From contig NC_135040.1 of NCBI RefSeq assembly GCF_051020975.1, positions 6,379,501 to 6,443,500 of the forward strand: a stretch of 64,000 nt of DNA, in the 5' to 3' direction. The DNA comes from Osmia lignaria lignaria. Its lineage: Eukaryota; Arthropoda; Insecta; Hymenoptera; Megachilidae. The notes beneath the pieces are model-generated. The model was given only the letters and a program-made list of their open reading frames with translations, was not told the DNA's origin and did no database searches. A program made the position numbers and the translations under genes. This document shows, piece by piece, positions 37,301 to 46,221 of the stretch. The stretch's first letter is position 1. Every line of letters begins with the position of its first letter.

Positions 37301-40300
37301 TAATTAAATAGAACACTTTCAATATTAATACTGTTAAAATTATGATCTTCAGGGTTCGTGTTTCCCCTATATCGCCATTTTCACTAGGGGGATCCTGATT
37401 TGATCGCGAGTGTACGAAGTTATTTACATAAGTAACGAAGAATCCTTGACACAGGTAATTTAGCAATTATTTACATAACTAATTGCTTTTTGCATGCGCA
37501 AATGTCTTTACTGTCAACCTTATATGCCATTTCTATGAATATACAATAGAATGAAATTACATTGAAATTTTCCATTTTCGAAATTTCTTTTTGCAATTAT
37601 CACTTCATTTGCAGTGTATGTACCTAAATGTAACTTACAATCATTAGCAACACTAAGTATCTAAATATGATGTACTTTGAAACAGATAATTGGTTTTACC
37701 TTACTCATGTGATAAAATATGGTATTAGTATATGATAAAAAATAATTGATATTTTCTAACGAAACTTGTTTGCTATTTATACCATTTTTTTTCATTTTAA
37801 AAGATTAACTTAAGATCAGTAGTTGCATTTATTTAATTCAAAAAGATGATTTTAAATATCCTACTTTATTTTTTCATTTAAACTATAGTTTAAGATGATA
37901 CAAGTTAGAAATGTAAAAAGCAAATTTTATTCGACTTTCAATTGAATGCATGTGCAGTCGTTTAATTTATTTACGCTTACTTCGTGGCTATGGATTAGTG
38001 TGGAAATGCATTCCGGAAATTACAGTACGCAACTAAGTCAAGGTTTAAGTACTCTCGCTCACCCCACCGTTATCCTAATCGGCATCGATTGTAAAACTGT
38101 GTAAATAGTTCATGTGAAAGACTATGAAAATGAAAACGAAACACGATAAAGTACTGATAATGTTATGATAAAAATAATGACTGTAACAAATGAGGTAATG
38201 TAGGTAAAAGATTATGTTCGATTTCTGTGAATGAGATACTAAGAAACAAATACTCTCAATATTTGACCTGAAAATTAATCAAACACGTGTAGCAAGTGGT
38301 GCTACATTCGACACCATTTCATTTTTCCTAATGATATTTATTTTCTATTTTATACCATTTTAGAGCTATAAGACAAATTATTTTATGGTAAAGATGTCGA
38401 TACTTTTAATTAACCCTTTTTCTTATGATTGTTGTTCAATAGTTGCGTCAGTCATTGCATGAATTTTAAAACAAGTAAAGAAAATTGAAATGCCATGCAT
38501 ACATGGCATCCAAGGATTCTTGACTGAACAAATTAGACGAACCAACACTAGAAATACCAGTCAAATTTCACACATTTGAAGTGTAAGTTGCGTCACGACT
38601 GCGACTCGATGTTATAAGGCAAGGGGTTAAATAAACTAAATGTAACAATTCCTATTGCCATTAAAGTAGAAAAAATATTTTACTCGAGATAATTATTATT
38701 TTTTTCTTAAAGAATTATGAATTACTCACTTGGCCATACAACGATGTCCGGTACCCTCTTGAACGACCCATGTCTCAGAAGATAAATATCGCGAAGCGTG
38801 TGTCCGTGTGCTCTAACTAATCGATCGATACCTTTCGTGGAATATTCGATTTTTAACTCTTGAATCGCTTCCAATAATTCCAATGAAATAATTGGTTCCG
38901 GTAAGTTCGTTGGCATCGGTTGAGATGGTTGCTTTTTGTTCAGGTCTACGCCAAACATGTCTTTGACCCATTGTGTGAAATATGGAAGTTCCTTATTTCC
39001 AATGGGATACCTACAAACATCTTCTGTTATTATTAAATTTATTAGTAAAAATAATTGAGCTTCAGAATCGTGTCGTAAATATTGTTTCTAAAATTTTTTA
39101 CTTATAATTCATAAAAAAATATTACATAAAAATAAATGTACCAAAATCATTTGTTTATATTAAAATCTAGCAGAAACTGGGATTGAACGATTCAATTTTT
39201 AAGAAGAAACAAGAGAAGAGACAAAATTTTATTAAAAATTCACATAACTTTATAACAATAAAGAATAATAATAATAAAAGAAAAAATTTCTTTTCATCGT
39301 ATTACATAAATAATACAGTAACGTGTGAAGAGTTGGAAATAACGAGTTAAAATCTAAGTTCTATACTATAGAACCTATAGTATTAGATGTGTTTAATTAG
39401 TATATCTTATCACGATAACTTCTCGTGAATTTTAAAATAAAATGATGGTATAAAATGAATCGTGATGGTATAAAACAAAAATTGCAAATTACATCACATA
39501 ATTATTGTCACATCTTCAAAGATTAAATTATTGTTGAAAATTTAGAATAAAATTTAAAGCGAGATTAAATGAACACGAATCAATATTTACAATCATGACT
39601 GTAAATAAATTTCAAATAACGATTGCATGATCATAGGAAAAGCACGAAGAATTTATTCCAAGGTTAACTTGTTCATCTTATTAAATATCAGATGATGCAC
39701 TTATAAGATGCACTCATTAGATATTCATTTACATTCATTACATTTCATTGTTTGAACAGAAACGAGCCTGCTTAATCAAATTCTCAACATTGAGAGAACA
39801 AATATGAAGAAGATGGAATTTCTTGCATGTGGCTTACGACACAGCAACGAAACGAGTTTCAAACAAGACATTCACTGTGAACGTAACGAGACACAGATAG
39901 ACGAAATGATCTATTAAGGGAAATTCGATGGAAAATATAGGAGAAAAAATAGAAAATTTTCTTAAATTAACAGGTGAAATTAAATCGTATCTATAAACAT
40001 TTTGCTGCAATGATATCAGTAGCGTTAGATGAAGTAAAATTTTAAATACAGTGGACTCTCGTTATATTGCCAGGCGAGCGATTTGATTTGCACAAATTTT
40101 CAATCATGAGTTACGAAAATGATACAATCTTATCTTCCACTTTCTCCTTTGACTGAAAACAAAATTAGTCGAAGTTTATAAAAGATAGATAATATGAACT
40201 GCCAAAAATAAATAGGTTTGTATTTTTACATAGAGTTTAAAATTAAGCTAAAGAGTTTATTATTCGTTAATATCTTTCCTGCAAGTTAAAAAAAAAAATT

Positions 40301-41737
40301 GTTTCACATTACACCGTGGTCTCTGTTGGTTATTTCCATAATGCTAGAATGTATTGTGAATGCATTTACTTCAACATTACACGAATTTCACATCATGGCA
40401 TTGTGCCAGAATGCGTTGTGACTCTAGAGCAGCCGGAATGGTCGTCGCCGGGTGACCCGCGCATCAAATTTTTTATAAACGAATAATTAATATCGACAAA
40501 ATTAAAATTTTGAAAATTCCTACCTTTCCGATATCGGCATTTTTGCTGTGGAAACCTACTTTGTTAAATACTGAACATCGAAATACAACCAATGAATTTT
40601 AATATATTAATAAATCTTTTAAACTAGACATTTTCAATAATTCTCTAATTACTCTATAACCCGTGAGGTAATGAGTTCGCTTAGTAGACCCTCGTTATAT
40701 TGCCGCCGAGGGGCCTGTAGGAATGAAAAATTTGTCAAGCTTCCAAACTCCCATTTGAAGGGGGGAGGCGAAATAGAAATATATCATTTTAAACTTTAAT
40801 TTTTAAAGTTTAATTCTCTTACTGTACCGATCACAAGAATCATACAGTTTTATAAAAAAATAATTATAAGACAAAATTAAAAAAGAACATTTCTTTCCAA
40901 ACCTTATGTAAATTAGTTATTAAATAACAAATATATTATATTTGTGATATCAGTTACAAACAGATGTTATTCATACTAGACTTACCTGTCGCCAGTAAAT
41001 TCGATGATATTTTTTTCGTTTATACGAAATTCTGAATCCTTGTATCCCCAGCCATTCCACTTCAATAAATCTTGCCTTTAAAGATTTGAAAAGAAACATA
41101 CGATTATTTGACTCACAGCATCGCCACTTCGAAATATTAACAATATCGGTTGAAAAAGTGGAGTTGTATGTACATCAATATATTTGCAATACATTCGGCG
41201 CGCAATTTTTCGCGCCACGTGACTGATCAACAACCAATCGGTAAAATCCGTATAGCTTTCTGGACAACAAGTACCCGGTAAACGAATCGATTTTGTATAA
41301 GAAATACTAACTGACAGGAAAAAATAATAAGAAAAGTTGATCGTTTCGATGTTCGCGATTATTTATTGGGTAATTATATAATAACGTTCGTATGCACAAT
41401 CATCATCATCGGACGAGAAAATGTTATCGATCGATTTCTCTTTCTCTTTCACGCTTGAGCAACATAAGGGATGCTTTAGATTCGTAACATCTGCCGATGA
41501 GTCAGCTAACACTTGCCTCAAGGCGTGGCTACAAATAATTTAACAAAGGCTCCTTCCTCTTGTGGATATTTTTCTCGATATTGTTACTGACATATTAGAG
41601 ATTCAATAGAAACTGACAGAAACCAGAATTCGCCGGCACAAAACTGACCTTTCTTTTGGTACAACACTCTGGACACAAATCGGTCCGTTTAAATTCTCCA
41701 CATTCTCATTAGCCCCATTTTTCGGATTACTCGACAT
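34313..41737 (-). CDS. AGPS: Alkyldihydroxyacetonephosphate synthase, peroxisomal
   Basis: AGPS is the FAD enzyme that swaps the acyl chain of acyl-DHAP for a fatty alcohol, making the ether bond of plasmalogens. Six exons, 41737..41649, 41075..40986, 39010..38730, 37274..36986, 36699..36390 and 35086..34313, give 610 aa. Conserved pieces: LKWNGWGYKDSEF, RAHGHTLRDIYLLRHG, FGGGTSVSGA and SLGGWVATRASGMKKNRYGN (FAD/PCMH fold), DHVILGSEGTLGVITE, then ATLLFEG and the active-site GGSLSHHHGVGKLR. The N-terminus (MSSNPKNGANENVEN) has no visible PTS2 nonapeptide. The C-terminus extends past the mammalian end with DPRCVSKL, a canonical PTS1. A caution: the last bases include AG|GTGTGT, a possible donor, so the SKL end assumes no further splicing. 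Confidence 0.94.
37275..38729 (-). other. AGPS intron 3
   Basis: A 1,455-bp intron with consensus GTGAGT donor and TTCTAG acceptor. Apart from a weak TTAA-bounded repeat listed separately, it shows AT-rich sequence without coding potential. Confidence 0.6.
38410..38630. mobile_element. Possible piggyBac-like MITE in AGPS intron 3
   Basis: The segment is bounded by TTAACCCTTTTTCTTAT on the left and ATAAGGCAAGGGGTTAA on the right, i.e. imperfect inverted ends with TTAA at both edges. A TTAA target and termini starting CCC are typical of piggyBac-class elements. Only the outer ~18 bp match well, and no second copy of the interior is seen here. Confidence 0.4.
39011..40985 (-). other. AGPS intron 2, with two similar transposon-terminus fragments
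   Basis: A 1,975-bp intron. At 40049 (CAGTGGACTCTCGTTATATT) and 40682 (TAGTAGACCCTCGTTATATT) two near-identical 24-bp stretches occur in the same orientation, resembling pogo/Tigger-type termini. No inverted partner was found, so these are fragments or a partial duplication. The rest is AT-rich with no exon-like frame. Confidence 0.4.
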
Positions 41738-43250
41738 ATCCTATTAAGTGGAACCGCGAAGGGCCTAACCTTTCGATTCGCACAAAACACGGCCAGCAAA
41801 GCGTATATAGATGCTTGAGCGCGCGCTCTTCACGGCACTGTGTTGACTATTGACACGCGCACCGGCAAACCAAATTTAAATCAATAGAGCCCCCGCTTTA
41901 CGGCTATCCGCCTACCAACAGATTTCCTCGTGAAAGGCAACCAATCGCTTATACCCGATGCATTCTCGTTGTAAAATAACGAACATTCTTTATCTACTAA
42001 TGACAGGCTGACTCACTACGTTTACCGTTCTTCACACATGTTCTATGATATTGTTACTGTGCTTGCCCAAATTGAGGGATTCTTTTCATGAAAGGGATTT
42101 CTTACGCATGCGCAGTTACACATTTCATATGAGGGATCCTAAAATTTACCATATGTTTATTCAAGTATCAAATTATTCAAATTATAGGTTATCTAATCTA
42201 ATAGTAATTAACAGAACATATTTGAAATATTTTAAAGCAATTAAATAACCATTTAGATATATTTTTCATACTGTATATGAATTTTATCATTAATATCGTA
42301 ATATATAATATATATTGAATACTGAACATGTAGGAATAATGGTATGTTAGAAATCACTTGAACATGAAAAGTTTTTAATGATCAATGTTAAATATTTTAT
42401 TTATGTATTAAATTATTATTTGTAGTACATTTTTGAATAGATTTTAGTCAAACATAACCTGGATGCACATTTGACATAAACTAATATAACCCAATATAAC
42501 CTGGATAGTACTGGCTTATATCTGTATGTACTGCTGGTAACTGCTGGATCTGCTGAATATACACGAATCAGTGACTACAGATGCAAAACATTGGACATGC
42601 CTTTGTTCTCAAGGGTCATGATTCAGGGGATCCCAAACACCCCCAGATGAGATTAGGTTTGCACCTATGTACATGAAGCTAGCCGGAAGAAATAATAAAA
42701 TATGATTATTTTTAATTGTTCTTAGTGTATTTCGTTTGTAAATCGTTTGTGATTGATTGTGAGTCTATTTTTAACGTTTGTGACAAATTACTTCCTTTGT
42801 AATTAGCAATTTTATTTGAGTCATGATGTGAGCCGAAACATTTTAGTAATTTTTTATAATAAACAGATTTTGCGATAACTGATAACTGTAATTGATTGGC
42901 AATCGTTTGTGATTTACAAATATATCATTTTCATTGTTTGTGAGTGAATAATTTCTTAATTATTTACAAGTTTGTTTTATAATAAATAATTGTAGTGCGC
43001 GTGCGCAACATATACTCAGGACTCTTGCCAACAGAGAGCGTAGCGGAAAGCGTTTAACTTTTTTGTTTTATATTCTATGCGCAAAAGCTTTTTTAATTTT
43101 TTGGAGCAACTGTCATTGTGTTGAAGATCTTTTATGTAGGTAGCTAAAGGCATACATATACCCTTATTTTATTTTCTGCGTTCATTTAATTTGCTGCAAT
43201 TATCTTGTTAGCTTAGTAAATAAACTCCTTAGGAGGATGAACGTCTGCAC
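41738..43250. other. AGPS 5' flank and intergenic DNA
   Basis: The AGPS promoter should lie at the left: on the minus strand a CTATATACGC TATA-like element (plus ~41800) precedes the ATG, in a relatively GC-rich patch with GCGCGCGCTC. Around 42720..42960 the heptamer CGTTTGTGA or close variants recurs irregularly. GGGGATCCCAAACACCCC near 42627 resembles the core of the 60-bp minisatellite further right. No gene is evident. Confidence 0.45.
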
Positions 43251-43254
43251 CTTT

Positions 43255-43670
43255 TGTATCTCTGATTCCACTATATCTCTGCACCCTTATAACACTGCAT
43301 TCCTTACATCCCAGCAACCCTTACATCTCAGTATTCCTAACATCTCCGCATTCTTTTCATCCCTACATTCCTTTCACCCCTAAATTCCTTTCATCCCTAC
43401 ATTCTTTTCATCCCTACATTCTATTCATCCCTGCATTCCTTACATCGCTTCATCCCTTATATCCCTACATTCCTTACATCTCTTTATCCCTTACATCCCG
43501 ACATTCCTTACATCTCTTCATCCCTTACATCTCTACATTCCTTACATCTCTTCATCCCTTATATCATTGCATCCCTTACATCTCCACTTCCCTTACATGC
43601 CTATATGCTTTACATTCTTGTATCACTTATATTCCTGCATTCCATACATCCCAGTACTTCCCTGAAATTA
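43255..43670. repeat. Degenerate minisatellite, left arm (TACATTCCTTACATCCCT-type units)
   Basis: About 400 bp of irregular ~14-17-bp units built from CATTCCTT and CATCCCT on the plus strand. The reverse-complement motif (AAGGAATGTAGGGATG) reappears at 44095..44200 and 44450..44512. The arms therefore face each other around a palindromic centre. It has no coding potential. Confidence 0.85.
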
Positions 43671-43679
43671 AGTTCAAAT

Positions 43680-44020
43680 TTTTGCGGCTATAAGGCTTGC
43701 GATTTTATACAAATTTAGTTCCTTTTTTGGCCACTAGAGGGCGCTGACTCGACATCGAAATTTTAGTTCAAATTTTTGCTGCTAGGGAGTGCTGTTTTTC
43801 GAAATTTTCGCAAAATTCTCGAAAAATAGCGCCCCTAGCGGCAAAAATTCGAACTAAAACTTCGATGTCGAATCAGCGCCCCCTGGCAGCGAAAAAAGGA
43901 ACTAAAGCACGCCAGAATTTTGGCCCTCTAGCGGCAAAAATGTGAACTAAATTTGCTACGTCGAATCAGCGCCCTCTGGCGGTAAAAAAAGGAACTAAAT
44001 TTTGCAAAAATTTAAATTTA
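43680..44020. repeat. Palindromic repeat centre with several CTCF-like motifs
   Basis: Left arm ~43731..43802 and right arm ~43820..43888 are inverted copies by eye (GACATCGAAATTTTAGTTC against GACATCGAAGTTTTAGTTC), able to fold into a ~70-bp hairpin with a short loop. A further copy of the right-arm unit follows to ~44010. CCACTAGAGGGCGC at 43731 fits the CTCF core consensus CCASYAGRKGGCRS in full. Near-matches on the minus strand lie at 43829, 43876, 43922 and 43969. Confidence 0.75.
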
Positions 44021-44094
44021 AAATTAGTTTTCACAAGACATTACTTACCTTTACTTACCTTTACTCGAAGTAGTCTTTAAAATATATTTATTAT

Positions 44095-44200
44095 AAGGGA
44101 TGCAGAGATGTAAGAAATGTAGGCATGAAAGGAATGTAGGGATGAAAAGAATGTAGGGATGTAAGGGATGCAGAGATGTAACGGAACGAAGGATGTAAAG
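44095..44200. repeat. Degenerate minisatellite, right arm, first segment
   Basis: Units such as GGAATGTAGGGATGAAAAG are the reverse complement of the left-arm units at 43255..43670. A LINE-like tail (44200..44425) interrupts the arm, and the same units resume at about 44450. Confidence 0.8.
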
Positions 44201-44425
44201 GAATTCCGTAGAGGTGCGGGTCTGGGGCCCCGGTGTAGCATCGGGTGTGGCCCCCGATGTCGGCGGAGTTTGGCACATGGTGGAGGGTCAAGGGACCCTA
44301 CCGCCCTAGTGCAGGCCACCGTGGTGGTTTTAGTGGGTAAAAATCCCACACTACCTCCGGCCCCTGCCCAGGAGGGCTGAAGGTGTCTTTCTGAAGATTT
44401 CCACCACGTTAAAAAAAAAAAAAAA
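44200..44425 (+). mobile_element. 5'-truncated non-LTR retrotransposon tail with poly(A)
   Basis: A GC-rich block in AT-rich surroundings, ending CTGAAGATTTCCACCACGTT and a 22-bp A-run at ~44410..44431. The sense, abrupt 5' start and terminal poly(A) are those of a truncated LINE, with a composition like R1/jockey-clade 3' ends. Open frames in it are short and broken. It is inserted inside the minisatellite arm. A clean target duplication cannot be called because the target itself is repetitive. Confidence 0.6.
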
Positions 44426-44449
44426 AAAAAAAGTGTATTTAAGGGTTAC

Positions 44450-44512
44450 AGGAATGTAAAGAATGCTGGGATGGAAGGAATGCAGGGATGTAAGGGATAC
44501 TGAGATATCCTT
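44450..44512. repeat. Degenerate minisatellite, right arm, second segment
   Basis: GGAATGTAAAGAATGCTGGGATGGAAGGAATGCAGGGATG-type units continue the right arm after the LINE tail, supporting an insertion that split a once continuous arm. Confidence 0.7.
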
Positions 44513-44682
44513 GCCCTATAATGAGAGATAAAATTATATTAATAACTAGAAAAAGTAAAATAAGTGGAGTCCTCGGTTGAGACCCAGAAGAGGGATATAA
44601 TCATAAATGTTATTCCCCTTCGATGAGGTTATTTAATAAGCAAAAAAAAATAAATGAAGTAAATTAAATAAACTCTGGAAAA

Positions 44683-45106
44683 AAATTATACTGGATGTGC
44701 CCTCTTCATACGGACCTGATATTATCCAGGGGTGTTAGGGACCCCGATGCGCCAATGACGCCCTATGCGTACTGACCTGATATCATATTGGGGTATTAAG
44801 GACCCCGATGCGCTGGTACCTATCTTAGTATACCAATAATATAGCATCCGGGGTGCCAGGGACCCCATAGCACCAAGGACTATCTCTGTACACCGACATG
44901 ATATCATCTGGGGTGTCAGGAACCCCAAAGCACTGGTGACACTGTTTGCATACCGACAATTCGGCATTCGGGGTGTCAAGGACCCCAAAGCACCGACGAC
45001 ACTCTTTACTTACCGACACTACGGCATCCGGGGTATCTGAGACCCCGAGGTACCAGTGACGCTGCATACCGAAATCGTGCCACCGGGGTGCCAGGGACCC
45101 CAAATC
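44683..45106. repeat. 60-bp minisatellite array upstream of NOL12
   Basis: About seven units, each beginning GGGGTGTCAGGGACCCC and followed by ~43 bp ending in ATACCGACAT...GCATCC. Four consecutive units are exactly 60 bp; the last complete one is shorter (55). GGGGT/ACCCC in each unit is a short inverted repeat. Spacing and core are regular, while the rest has drifted. Confidence 0.9.
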
Positions 45107-45110
45107 AAAT

Positions 45111-45262
45111 AGCGAAATATAAGACCTAAAAACGAACAAATCTTGAAACTCACTTGTTCGGGATAGTGATGGGTACGACCGGATCTAGCGAAATATAAGA
45201 CCTAAAAACGAACAAATCGTGAAACTCACTTGTTCGGAATAGTGATGGGTATGACCTAATTC
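45111..45262. repeat. Two-copy 76-bp direct duplication just upstream of NOL12
   Basis: AGCGAAATATAAGACCTAAA begins at 45111 and again at 45187. The copies agree nearly throughout (CTTGTTCGGGATAGTGATGG against CTTGTTCGGAATAGTGATGG). The pair sits between the minisatellite and the NOL12 start and may fall in its promoter or 5' UTR. Confidence 0.85.
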
Positions 45263-45396
45263 GATCCGGGGGTGTCTGGAACCCCTTGGAAACAAAGGCA
45301 TGTCCAGTCTTCTACATCTGTAGTCACTGCCAGAATAAACGCATGTTTAATCTTGTTGGATCTGGAGTTCTTGGGATATACATAAATGTATGTACA

Positions 45397-46221
45397 ATGG
45401 TGCAAACAAAAATGCAACCAAAGTTACTCAATGTAAACAGAATACCTCATCGACCAAAAAAACGTAGGAAGATAACTGTTGTATTTGATGAGAAAAAAAG
45501 ACGGTATTTATAACTAATTGCTAGAATTAACAAAATTATGAACATTATGAGCATTACATACTTTTAAATACAGAGACTTTTTAAAAGGATTTCGTAAAAG
45601 AAAATTACAACGAAAAGAAAAAGCTGCAGAAAAATTGCAACAACAGTTGAAGGAAGAACGAAAGAAGATTAAACAAGGAGTAAGTAGGTACATGATTTTC
45701 ATGTTTGCAATAATGATATGATACATTTATTTGCATAGGTACGAGAAGAGTATAAAAGCTTGGTATCAAGTCGGGATATTCCTGAAATTCAACAATTATT
45801 ATCTCAACATGAATATGAAACAGAGGGGCATACCATTAGTATCTTGGAGCTAAATGTTGCAGATCTGACAGACAATGCATTAATTGGTGAAAATAAAAGT
45901 AACATTGAAACAGAAGAAAATGAGAAAGAGGAAAGTGATAACAATTCTGAAGATGAAGAAGAGATTGAAGGAATGCCTTTAAATGAAAAAACTAAAAGCA
46001 CAACTTCAAAGAAAACTATTGAAAATAAATTAATTGGGAATCAGAAAGACTTGAAGAAAGCAATAAAGAAAGCTACATTAAAACAAGTAAAAAAGAGTAA
46101 AGTATTCCAACGAAAACAGAAATTAGAACGCCAAAAAAATAAGAAAGAAAGTATGAGGAAACAAAAACGTAATGAGAAAATTCGGAAACATAATGGAAAG
46201 CTTAAAAAAAAGTTAAAGTAA
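45397..46221 (+). CDS. NOL12: Nucleolar protein 12 (NOL12/Viriato, RRP17 family)
   Basis: NOL12 (Drosophila viriato) is a nucleolar RNA-binding protein of the Nop25/RRP17 family needed for pre-rRNA processing and cell growth. Three exons, 45397..45503, 45574..45679 and 45739..46221, give 231 aa. The signature KRRKITVVFDEKKRR joins across intron 1 to DFLKGFRKRKLQRKEKAAEK and a basic coiled-coil (EERKKIKQGVREEYKSLVSS), then HTISILELN, an acidic run (EEKEESDNNSEDEEEIEG) and a Lys/Arg-rich tail. The start is uncertain: ATG at 45397 (MVQTKMQPKLL), ATG at 45412 or a further upstream in-frame ATG at 45286 are possible; the first is preferred because the upstream extension overlaps repeat-derived sequence. 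The gene is enclosed by two arrays of the same minisatellite. Confidence 0.9.

Noticed and set aside
40049..40705. A complete pogo/Tigger-type element between two similar CTCGTTATATTGCC strings
   Set aside because: The two strings are in the same orientation, so they are not a terminal inverted repeat pair.
44722..45139. Minus-strand frames of 88-104 codons with a repeated 'GVPDTPD' theme
   Set aside because: The protein repeat is just the 60-bp (20-codon) minisatellite read in frame; not a gene.
45286..45396. N-terminal extension of NOL12 from ATG 45286
   Set aside because: The added residues show no resemblance to the family and come from sequence continuous with the repeat block; kept only as an alternative.
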